Translations under genes and position numbers: made by a program | The notes under the pieces: model-generated | The model's input: only the letters and a program-made list of their open reading frames with translations | Database searches by the model: none | Told to the model about the DNA's origin: nothing | NCBI GenBank assembly: GCA_963922205.1 | Contig: CAWUHX010000004.1 | Span: 1,178,001-1,242,000 of the forward strand | DNA: 64,000 bases | Direction of reading: 5' to 3' | DNA from: Romanomermis culicivorax | Lineage: Eukaryota > Nematoda > Enoplea > Mermithida > Mermithidae | Shown here: positions 23,512 to 32,340 of the stretch, one piece after another | Layout of the letters: each line of letters opens with the position of its first letter | Position numbering within the stretch: position 1 is the stretch's first letter

Positions 23512-23570
23512 ATTTGCATATTTTTATACTCGACTGCGTCCGCCGCCTATTATTCTAAATAAATTTGCAT
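23512..23570 (-). promoter_or_regulatory. Two perfect octamer (POU-type) motifs in the LTR
   Basis: ATTTGCAT, the reverse complement of the octamer ATGCAAAT, occurs at 23512-23519 and 23563-23570, each just after a GCGTCCGCCGC word. Octamers are bound by POU-domain factors in animals. Function here is inferred from sequence only. Confidence 0.45.
23558..23563 (+). terminator. Candidate polyadenylation signal AATAAA
   Basis: AATAAA lies in both LTRs (38258-38263 in the 3' copy), about 125 bp after the stem-loop run, which would fit the end of R. No cleavage site is known. Confidence 0.4.
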
Positions 23571-23837
23571 ACCCTTGCATTTCTTACTGCGTCCGCCGCT
23601 CACCGCCTACAGTACCCCGCTGCCCATCAGTGCCAGGTGTCCGACCGCCCCGGTTCGTGAATTAAACGTTGGAGTTTCGCCTCCCGCTCGCTTCCGCTCC
23701 CTCCCGCTCGCCGCCGCTCGCTGCCGCTCGCCGCCTAGGACGTTTGAGGATCGCATTCCCCGCTCCCAGTGCCAGAAGACCGAAAGCATCCAGGGACTTG
23801 CCGCCCGTTGCGTTGTAATCGCTTGAGAAACAGGACT

Positions 23838-23845
23838 AGGTGAGT
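23838..23845 (+). promoter_or_regulatory. Consensus 5' splice donor in the LTR (AG|GTGAGT)
   Basis: CTAG|GTGAGT at 23836-23845 is a near-perfect donor in the U5 part of the 5' LTR. Splicing from here could remove the long leader or make subgenomic messages, as in retroviruses with a leader donor. Acceptor candidates exist shortly before gag (for example GTCTCAG near 27841), but none is proven. Confidence 0.45.
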
Positions 23846-24364
23846 CTTCTCAGGGGATTATTGTTATTTGTGGGTTATTTGTTGGGAAATCCTTCCTAAG
23901 TCGGTTTCCCAAGGTCTCCACAGATAAGTAGGGCCTCCACCTCTCAGGTTCGGGCTAAAAGGGGCTGTCTGGTTCATAATCGGGTCCCATAATTTAGGTC
24001 ATTTTACGGGTGACCCTGTCCCCACTCTCACTGAGTAGGACTCGGGGATTGTCGCACCTAGCCTGGCAGCGTTGTCCATTACCCTACAGCAAGACCCCAA
24101 GGACATCCCAAGAGAACCAACTATAGACCTCTCTATAGCCACCATTTGCCAGGTTAGGCCCCCAACGCCAACTTGGGAAGCCTGGGGAAAATGCCAGTAT
24201 CCATCAGGAGTCACAGCCTATTACTCACTGTAATAGGATCAATCTGATATGGTTCACCATCAATGTGACGTCTAAAACACGGTATTACCTGATGAGATAC
24301 CCAAACCTCTCCAGCTCTCCCAAGATAAACCTGTCATACACGTGACAAGGCGTAAAATGTGACA

Positions 24365-24383
24365 TGGCGAGGCTGGAAAATCG
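24365..24383 (-). promoter_or_regulatory. Primer-binding site
   Basis: TGGCGAGGCTGGA starts immediately after the 5' LTR and begins with TGG, the complement of a tRNA CCA end. The matching tRNA would end TCCAGCCTCGCCA. The tRNA species was not identified. Confidence 0.7.
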
Positions 24384-25500
24384 ACCTTAAGTCTGGCACT
24401 CGCCCTTAAGTGTAAATCTTCACCCTTGGGTCGGAACTACCCCCAGGTCGGGTCAACTCCCATTTTAAGTCGGACAAGCCCCCTTAAAATTGGGTACTAG
24501 CCATCCAATAAGTCAGAGACCCCCCCCCAGATTCGGGTTTACTGCCTAATGGGTCGGGAATGTCCCTTATTTCGGATTACCGCTACAGTAGGTCGGATAC
24601 CTCCCCTCAAGTCGCGTATTATTACTGTAAATCGGAAATTTTTCCCGTGCCACCAAGACTTATTACTGTAGGTCGGGAATTTCTCCCTGAACATCAGATT
24701 TAATTACTATAAAACGGGATTTGCCCTTACGAGTGATCTAAATGTGATCTATATGTGTAAATAATTATCTCATGCGTGTGTATAACCCCCTATGAGTAAT
24801 AAATCCCCTCTGAGTCGAGTTATTTATCCCCAGAGTCGTGTTATTTGTCCCAGAGTTGAGTTATATATCGAGTATTCTGTATTTCTCCTCTGACTCACTC
24901 TGTACATTCCACAAACTTAGTCTGTGTTGTAAACTACCTTATCTACTTCTTTTCCCTTATTCCCCCCCTTCTCTAATCCTGGGTGGTATACTGTAGCCCT
25001 CCGGGTGGGTGCCATTACAGTACGCCTGTGCCCATTCCCGTACTGTAACTACAGTATACCCATACGCGGTACTGGTATCACAGCTGTAGGGGTTTACGGC
25101 CTCTCCTGATTTGGTGGTCCGTGACCCCATGATACCGTACACCCTCCACGTATGATTCTGGACGTCATACGTGGCTGCGATTTGTTAATTGTGTACAGTC
25201 TTTTTGTACGTCGGCGGAAACTGTCGGAATTGCTCACTTTTCCGGCCCCCAAAAAAATTTTACACCGACTGTTTACACATTTAACACGCGTATGTCCAAA
25301 TCTCGTATTCCCCGTCTTCGGTTCTTTTATTTTCCCTTTCCCTTTCTCGGTTAACTGAGGGGTGTCAACAAAAAAAAAAAAAAAAAAAAAAAAATTTTTT
25401 CTTTTTCCGACGCCACCGCTACAGTATGACACCCTTACATAAGTTTCTCTTTCTTTTTCATTTCTACTTACTGTAAGGTCTGATTCTTCCATTCTCCGGT
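24384..25500 (+). repeat. Retroelement leader, part 1: degenerate GTCGG and GAGTCG repeats
   Basis: From about 24390 to 24720 a unit of roughly 30 bp recurs, each with a GTCGG or GTCNG word followed by a CCC-rich stretch. At 24790-24870 three copies of GAGTCG(A/T)GTTATTTAT-like units follow. A 25-A run lies at 25370-25394. No gene is supported. Confidence 0.5.
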
Positions 25501-25539
25501 TGTTGCATCTAGACCATAGACTTTACGGGTCATGCTCTT

Positions 25540-26185
25540 TGACGTCAGCAACAACAACGTTACGGGTTGTTGTTGTTGTGTGGTTCAACCCCACGGATGC
25601 AACCACTGACGTCTGCAACAGCCGCTTCACTTGCTGTTGCTTTAAGGGGTGGGTAGCCCTCCGGGTTCTACTCCTGACGTCAGCAACCGACATTACGTGT
25701 TGTCGTTTAAGTTAACACTCCAGCAGTAATGACTTCTGACGTCTGCAACAAGTGAAGCCAACGTTGTTGCGACAGATTCGGCTGGTTCTCTGCACCCCAT
25801 CTGTGACGTCAGCAATGGTGACGCACCGTGTCACTATTCGACGATGTGCGACCCTCGGTTCCACCTTTTGACGTCAGCAACGGCACCATCACGTGTTGCT
25901 GTATACCGATAGCTGGCTTCAGGGCCCTATTGCTGACGTCAGCAATGACAATGTATCATGTTCTCGCAGCAGGAATTGAGGTTACATGATCCTATTTCTG
26001 ACGTCCGCAACGGTAACATTACGTGCTACTGCAGGGGTTCTGTCGGCCTTAGGCACGCACCCCTGGCGTCTGCAACTGCGACATGATACTTGGATACTCT
26101 TATCCCAGGCACCTGCAGTCAGCACCAAGGTCATGTGTTGGTTCATACCCCCTACCTTTTGACGTCCGCACCAGGTTACTGTCGG
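25540..26185 (+). repeat. Retroelement leader, part 2: 11-unit array on TGACGTCAGCAAC
   Basis: GACGTC(A/T/C)GCAAC or a close variant starts at 25541, 25608, 25676, 25738, 25805, 25870, 25935, 26000, 26065, 26115 and 26161, a period near 65 bp that shortens at the end; an isolated copy is at 26499. Most units then carry a GTTGC/GTTG partner that can pair with GCAAC, so each unit can form a hairpin. TGACGTCA is also the palindromic CRE/ATF site. Whether it acts as RNA structure or DNA enhancer is unknown. Confidence 0.7.
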
Positions 26186-27950
26186 CCCTATGAGTATTCC
26201 ACTTGAGTTGTAGGTGGTCGCTGGCGCATGGTCCTATCACCTACCTCTCTTGTCCAAGGGTTTTGTGTGTCCGGGGGCTGATGCCTGGGAAACATCAGTC
26301 CACATACACACACCACCTGAGATGCTCGCTAGTCTGCGTACTGGTCAGGTTGTCCGCCCGGGTAGCGGCACTGTTGATCAGCACGTGGCTGTTTTCAAGC
26401 TTTAACTGCAGGTTTGAACGAGTTACACTCGGCCTCAGCTGGGTTGGTTGCTTGACTCGTGTAGACGTAGGCATTTGCAGTCGGTACTGCCTGTGTCTGA
26501 CGTCTGCAAGGGTTCGGCAATCTTCTTGTAAATTTCTTATCTAATTTCACTCATTCTCTTTCATCTCATCGAGCTGTCATACATAGATCTTCTTTAGTGT
26601 CCCCGCCGTAGTGGTTCCCAAGGGACTGCGGCACAGCCTCCGGTTGGGCCTAGAGTGTATAGGACCCCCTGTCATATTACATTCACTCGAACGCCTTCGT
26701 TAACTGGCTTAACGATGCCCGCGTTAGAGTCGCCACTGACCCAGAGTCCGCCTCCGCGGTCCACCCTCTATTAGTCATGTAAATAATAGGCACCGTTGAG
26801 TCCGCCTCAGCGAAGGTATTGAGTACGCCTCGATACATACTTTACACTCATATTCAATCAGGGACACCTTGTACCCGTGATCCCTTAGATGTTTTCGGGT
26901 GCGCCCTCAAAACATCCAGAGTATTTCATTTTAACTGACTGAGTGTGTCAGAATAGCACCCTTGGTACCCGTGCTCCTTCCCTCTTCTACTGTGTGACCT
27001 GCGAACCTCACTTCATCTCAGTGATCGGCAAACCCGGCCACCAGCTGTGTATAATACTCCTGAAGAGTGTCCGTTCTGTTCGGAATGCGGGCTCCCGTTT
27101 CGGACACGGCTGTAAGTTACTTGCGAATGTCGTCCAGCACGGAACCTCCTGTATAGTCCGTCTCACTATGCAGAGATCGCAATCGCTCCTGGCGAGTGAG
27201 GCCCGTTGTGTAACTGCGCGCCCCCTTTGCGTAACTGGGTTTGTAAATTAGTTTTGTCCCTATTTATTGCTCCCTCTTAAGTTCATTTTCAGTTGACCCC
27301 TATCCTTTTGCACCTCATGCCACTTTATGCGCTACTCCTGGTGAGTAGGATCTTGCCGGCTACATGTCCGCCTCGCCCCAAGGTTTGTAAACTAGTACAG
27401 CGGTCGAACCTCCAGGAAAAATCCCTCCTGAGCGGGTTCATCCGTCGCCTCATCTTTTCGGCAGGAAAAACCGCCTCTTCTCTACCTTCACATTTGATCT
27501 TCTGTCCTCCTCATCTATTCTAATTGTCAGGTCCAGGCCCCAATCCTACATTTTGGTCGGGATCGATTCCCCCATATCTCAGGCCATGCCTCTGTCCATC
27601 ACGGGCGACCAGATAAATTCCCTTCTGCGTCACCCTGATGTACTCTGATCTTACATCTTATAATCCTATTCCATTCTAGCTCCCTTTCCGTGGTCGCTAG
27701 TCTTAAGCTAAATCAATTTACGTCACAAACGCCGTCGCGCACGCGTTTTCCGAATTCACGCGCTCTTTCGCCGCGAATTCAAAAATAGTACTCACTTTCA
27801 TTTTACACAATAGAGACACCCCGTCGTTCCTGCCGTCTCAGTACCCAGCCTGTACAGACCAGTGAGCCACTCTCTATTCACTTTGACTTAATTGCTTCAC
27901 GGGCAAGGACGTCTGTTCTAATCACCTTACGGGAAAACGAACCCTCGGAC
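26186..27950 (+). other. Retroelement leader, part 3: no feature recognised
   Basis: The sequence is GC-richer than the flanks, with scattered short open frames that lack known domains. The frame that becomes gag is open from 27789 but has no ATG before 27951. Confidence 0.4.
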
Positions 27951-29693
27951 ATGAAGTCGGAAGCTGATCTCCCTTCACCGATCGAGAACAAAGTCCAGGC
28001 AGCATTTGAGAATGCTCTTGGACCCCTCAACCAAAAGTTAGAGGCCATGAATGGTCGGAGGCACCCTCCCGTGTCCAGCTTTATGGCCCCTCCCACCTTC
28101 TCCGGTGCTTTTGGTGAGTCTATCACCGATTTTATGTCGCATCTTACTCATTTCTTTACACTCCAGGGTGTAGGCGAAACGGATCATGCGTATAAAATCG
28201 CCTTTCTGGAGTCATGCCTCACGGGTCCTGCTCTTGCCTCCTACCGGGACTTTAGCAGTAGCACTCCGATACCTACCCGCTACGAAGAGTTTACGGCTTT
28301 TCTACGGAGAGATTTTCCGGTAGGGCCCGACTCTGATCTGCATCAGCAGCTGATCCAAGATCGACTGCAGAAGCCGACAGAGTCCGCGATAGTCTACCTT
28401 GAGCACCTCAAGAGACTATCCAGGGTAGCGTATCCAGATCTCGCGACGGATGTCCGAGATTCTATCATCAAACCTATCTTTTTGCGGGGACTGAAGCCGG
28501 TCCTCCGAGATAGTATCAAGTTTAGGGAGTTCACGACTCTTGAAGAGACACTCAAGGCAGCCTGTTACGCAGAATCCCAAATCTTTCGGGACGAGATCCG
28601 GTACACTGCTCCATCTAACGCCGTTTTCTCTTCAGAACCTAAACACGCCGGATATAATCCCGATATGCCTAACAGAAGCGCAAACAGTCGTCAGAGCAAC
28701 GCTCCAACGTCGTCATCCTCCGCCGATGAGGTTCGCCGCTTGAAACAGGAAATGGCCAGGCTCACGGCCCACGTAGCGAAGCTCACGGCCCAGCAACGTG
28801 CACCCACGCCAATCCAACAGACGCCGCCTCCACAGCCGTCGACACCAAATCAGTCCGCCGGGCGACGCTCGTCAGGAGCACACCTTCAAACGTGCTCCTT
28901 CCACGGACTGTGTACACATAGCGACGCCGACTGCCGGGCCCAGCGTCCCACCGGTGCCGCTCCCGGTAACAACGCCGCTAACGGTGGTCGCTGTTATTTT
29001 TGCCGTACACGTGCCCACCCCACGGACCGATGTGATAGGCCATGCCCTCATTGTCGTCAAGTGCGAGTGCACCGATCAACTGCCTGTCCGCAGCGCAATC
29101 CGGCAAACACGGGTGAGAATGTCTACCAAGATACTGGTTATTCTTCCCAGGGGACAAATGTGTATCATCAGAGAAATGGTTATCACCCTCCCAACGGGAT
29201 AGGAAACCAATATCGGCAGCCCATACGCCGCAACAACGCCGTTGGAGCTACCGATGGCCCTCCTCATCCAGATCCTCTTGACCTGGATGATGAGGCACTT
29301 GCTGAACACCTGACAGATTCTTCACAACAGTGTTATCCTGTCTGCGTAATCAGTATTGGATTTTCAGTGGTCCAAGCAGCCCAGGTACCCGTACCGATGA
29401 ACGTATCGGACATACCGCTGCCACCACCACCACCAAAGTATGCGATGCCGGTCACTCTGGACCCCTCGACGACACCGCAGTTTGTTGGCCACGCTAACAT
29501 TCTCGCATTGTATCGCATTCCTAAAATTAAGACTGCCGAGCCAGCTCCGGCCGCGAATACGACGTCTTCGGCGCCCGGCCCACATCGTCCCTCCAGGACC
29601 ACGGCCTTCGATCCCCACGGATTCGGCTACGGAAGTCCTCGACCAGGTCGAGCCCATGAATTTGTCAGGTATACTACCTTCTTCTTCAGGTGA
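27951..29693 (+). CDS. gag: Gag (capsid/nucleocapsid) of the LTR element
   Basis: 580 residues from the first ATG in the open frame. Residues about 45-215 match the retrotransposon Gag capsid pattern (FxxHLTHFFTLQGV..., IAFLESCLTGPALASYRDF, LKRLSRVAYPDLA). A zinc knuckle C-X2-C-X4-H-X4-C starts at residue 348 (CYFCRTRAHPTDRC). A second, C-X2-C-X5-H-X4-C, follows at once (CPHCRQVRVHRSTAC), and an upstream CSFHGLCTHSDADC module resembles a third. A Pro-rich region follows, and TGA at 29691 ends the frame. The last 30-40 residues (from about 29590) look out of character, while the +1 frame there looks protein-like, so the switch into the downstream frame may occur before the stop. Confidence 0.92.
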   Translation: MKSEADLPSPIENKVQAAFENALGPLNQKLEAMNGRRHPPVSSFMAPPTFSGAFGESITDFMSHLTHFFTLQGVGETDHAYKIAFLESCLTGPALASYRDFSSSTPIPTRYEEFTAFLRRDFPVGPDSDLHQQLIQDRLQKPTESAIVYLEHLKRLSRVAYPDLATDVRDSIIKPIFLRGLKPVLRDSIKFREFTTLEETLKAACYAESQIFRDEIRYTAPSNAVFSSEPKHAGYNPDMPNRSANSRQSNAPTSSSSADEVRRLKQEMARLTAHVAKLTAQQRAPTPIQQTPPPQPSTPNQSAGRRSSGAHLQTCSFHGLCTHSDADCRAQRPTGAAPGNNAANGGRCYFCRTRAHPTDRCDRPCPHCRQVRVHRSTACPQRNPANTGENVYQDTGYSSQGTNVYHQRNGYHPPNGIGNQYRQPIRRNNAVGATDGPPHPDPLDLDDEALAEHLTDSSQQCYPVCVISIGFSVVQAAQVPVPMNVSDIPLPPPPPKYAMPVTLDPSTTPQFVGHANILALYRIPKIKTAEPAPAANTTSSAPGPHRPSRTTAFDPHGFGYGSPRPGRAHEFVRYTTFFFR

Positions 29694-29699
29694 TCCTAG

Positions 29700-30491
29700 A
29701 GTAGGAACCAGGAATCTATCTCAGTCCACGACTCTATCGATTTCTTGTTCACAGCGCCATCGCCCGTCCAAGACGCGATGTTGGCCATCTGGTCAGTCGA
29801 CCTGGCCAAGAAATACCCGCATTTGCCGTGGACTCTCCTCAACGAGCCATCAAATGTCGAAGCGCTCACGGCTGCCGACGTCGTGCTTGCAGCACCCGTC
29901 TCAATGCGCCTTTTACGACCCGACGTCGCCCGACGGGCACTCGAGTTCATTGCCAATGGGACTATCACCATCTCGCCCGTCGAGAAGTTCTTATTGGACG
30001 GAGAGCCATCCTCGCCTTCAGTCGATGCCGTCCGCCGAGCAGTCGAACAGGCCAGCCGGATCCTCCTGCCTGCTGCCGCCGCTACATCACCGGCAGCAGC
30101 GCCAACTGTTGCCGCGACATCACCAACGAAAATGGATATTACTGCTTCCTCGCCCCCGGCCAAGGAATCCGCAAATGATCCTACACCGCCGGCAACAGCC
30201 CAACATATATCGTCGGCAACAGCCCAGGTCAAGTCGCCGGCACCAGCCCAAACGACATCTCCGACCGCCGCGACCAAGTCGCCCGTCGTCGAACACATGG
30301 CCGTCGACGAGACCTTACGTCCGGTTAACGAAGATGTCAGCGTCGTTGAGGAATCCCCGTTCCCAACGGCAGTCGCCCCACGGTCGCCAAAAATCGGTAT
30401 CCTCCGGGAAATCCACCCGTGCGGTGGATTGGTCCTCGATTTCCCCGGCCAGGAACCAATCTCGTCCGACAGCGACGAAGAAGAAATCTGA
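29700..30491 (+). CDS. Ala/Pro-rich ORF between gag and the envelope-like region
   Basis: It is in the gag frame, separated from gag by TGA (29691) and TAG (29697), and open to the TGA at 30489-30491. The first ATG is at 29778, giving 237 residues. The first third is helix-like ([35 protein letters not shown]), followed by an Ala/Pro/Thr/Ser-rich middle and an acidic end (SSDSDEEEI). The overlapping +1 frame is also open here but has a shadow-like Arg/Ser/Pro/His composition, so this frame is the better coding candidate. It could be a Gag extension reached by frameshift, splicing (CAG|GTATAC near 29668 to TTCACAG|CG near 29753 keeps a frame) or read-through, or a separate accessory protein. 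No family was recognised. Confidence 0.6.
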   Translation, partial: SRNQESISVHDSIDFLFTAPSPVQDAMLAIWSVDLAKKYPHLPWTLLNEPSNVEALTAADVVLAAPVSMRLLRPDVARRALEFIANGTITISPVEKFLLDGEPSSPSVDAVRRAVEQASRILLPAAAATSPAAAPTVAATSPTKMDITASSPPAKESANDPTPPATAQHISSATAQVKSPAPAQTTSPTAATKSPVVEHMAVDETLRPVNEDVSVVEESPFPTAVAPRSPKIGILREIHPCGGLVLDFPGQEPISSDSDEEEI

Positions 30492-32340
30492 CACTGCCCC
30501 TCAGGCCAGATTTGTGAAATTCAGTGAACACTTACAAATTACGTTTGTACAGTTGTTTTTGACAATAAAGTTGACCTTGGTAGCATCACTGTTTCTAGGG
30601 GTGAGTTTGTCAGCACCGGCGGCTCAGTATCAATTTTGCGGTCTCTCAAGAAGCGGACACCCACTTGAGTTACCCCAGCGTGTAGAGTGTAAACCACCGC
30701 AATCTTCATGGAGCCCGCGGCGCATGAATGTTACGGTGTATGTCCCTAGCTCAGACCCGATTACAGCCACAGCGTGGAAATGCACATTGCGCTCCCGCAA
30801 AGTCTGCACCAACACTGGTTTCTTCGGCTCTAGGGGCATCACTGCAGACGTCATTACCACTCAGCACTTAGGGCCTGCGGCATGCACGCTAGCACATCGC
30901 ACTAAGATGTTTGGTTCACAAAAACTTGTCGGCATTCGCCCTGGCTTTTATAGCACGAACCAAACATTGGAAGTGATGTACGAATGGTGCTGCAGCGACG
31001 TCTGCAAGACAGTGACTAACCTCTTCATCGAGGAGGGACAAGTCGCTTCGTGGGACGGCACTACGGCCCTAAGCACCTTAGGCGATGTAGGTGGATGCAG
31101 TCCCACTGCAGGCCAGTGCACTACTCTAGACGGGGTCATTGTCTGGCCTGCACAAAACTTCACGGCGCGGTGTCATTATCACCCCAAGGGAAATTACACT
31201 GCGTCCATGTCAGGGAACCACGTCATCATCGATGATCTACAGGTTGCCCTCAAGATCCCGGGAAACTCCCGTGTCTTCCAACTGTGCCCAGAACTACGTT
31301 CCACCACAGTCCGGACGGATCAGGGTCTTCTCCTTCGCATCCACGGGAGATACAATTTGACCCAAAACTTGTTCAGAGTGGCAACGGACAGCCGTCCCGA
31401 TCCTGTCAATGCCAAACTGAACTATCTGGCTCAGCAGATCAAGGAGTCGGAAATTAACGGTTTCCGGTTCACGTGGCTTGAGCTTTGCTCTCACGCTCAA
31501 CGCTATCTTGATCTGACTTGGCAGTTGCTTCGCTTCGACCCTACCCTGGGTGCCCGGGCATTCCTCCAGAGGAATGACCTGACGGCAGAATTCACAGGCG
31601 ATGCACTGACAATATGGCCGTGTCAGAAGGTCAAGGCCACCTACGTTTACCACTCGTACCGGGTGGGGAACGTTTGCTACAAGTACTTACCTGTACAGGT
31701 TGGCGGCACCATCTACTTCGCCACCCCCGGTGGTCCGGATCTCATTAAATCTAGCCCAATTGTGCCGTGTCATCACCACTTTACAGGGATTTTCCGAAAT
31801 CACTCGGGCTGGTTTACTGAGTCTGGCGAGGTCCATGTGAGCCACATCCCACTGGAACTCTTCTGGAAGCAGCGCTTCAACATCACTCACTTTGAGGCAC
31901 CGGCGCTCTTCCATGACCAGTTGGCGATGACCCCTTCAAACTTTGCCTTCTTTAAACAGTACGTTTACAAGACTGAGCAAATTGAAGCGGTATTGAACCG
32001 GCTGGTAAACTTTACCGCTGGTCTATTCCTGCAACCAGACGCCATCTACCAGGCCTTTGCAGGGGTAGGAACCGACATCAAGGCCTCTCTGGAAGGTGTC
32101 GGTTTGGCAGCAAACCATGTTATTACGGGTCAACAACACACCCTCGCCCAGGGCTTGCATGCTGTCCTGAGCGGGCCGGTCCAGTTGATCTTTAACATCC
32201 TAATTACCCTGACAGTGCTGATCGGTGCTGGATACCTTGCCTATCTTGGTGTATCTTATTATCTCAGCTACCGTCTGCGGAGCAAACAGGTCCGGTTTGT
32301 CAGCCGTTTCTCCCCGTTGGGTCTTTACCGTAAAGTCCAA
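30490..32340 (+). CDS. Envelope-like glycoprotein module, in frame upstream of protease
   Basis: Part of the long frame ending at 37089; residue numbers count from 29440. A hydrophobic signal-like segment (about 369-392, [20 protein letters not shown]) ends in SLSAPAA. The next 520 residues hold 16 cysteines and eight N-X-S/T sequons (NVT, NQT, NFT, NYT, NLT, NHS, NIT, NFT). One transmembrane segment lies at about 915-941 (32182-32262), then a short basic tail leads straight into the first retropepsin. There is no in-frame ATG just before the signal peptide, so expression needs frameshift, splicing or internal processing. The class is uncertain: the Cys and spacing pattern near 31670-31860 gives a weak impression of a class III, chuvirus-like glycoprotein, but a phlebovirus-like origin was not excluded. 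Confidence 0.75.

Larger units (their letters stand above)
22908..24364 (+). repeat. 5' LTR (1,457 bp)
   Basis: It is aligned end to end with 37608-39064 at a constant offset of 14,700 bp, with no indels and six substitutions. It contains the stem-loop run, octamer motifs, an AATAAA signal and a consensus splice donor listed separately. GCGTCCGCCGC is repeated three times (23493, 23536, 23589), and a CCGCTCG-rich array lies at 23684-23735. Confidence 0.97.

Noticed and set aside
25540..26185. CRISPR-like array
   Set aside because: The repeats are degenerate, the spacers share sequence, and the setting is a eukaryotic retroelement leader.
29696..30298. 200-codon minus-strand ORF over the Ala/Pro-rich region
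   Set aside because: It is the antisense shadow of a C-rich coding region, with no start context or domain.
29440..30489. N-terminal 350 codons of the long plus frame as a genuine protein start
   Set aside because: The composition is Arg/Ser/Pro/His-rich and mirrors the gag-frame protein one base off. The frame is open, but the first ATG at 29440 lies inside gag and is unlikely to be used.
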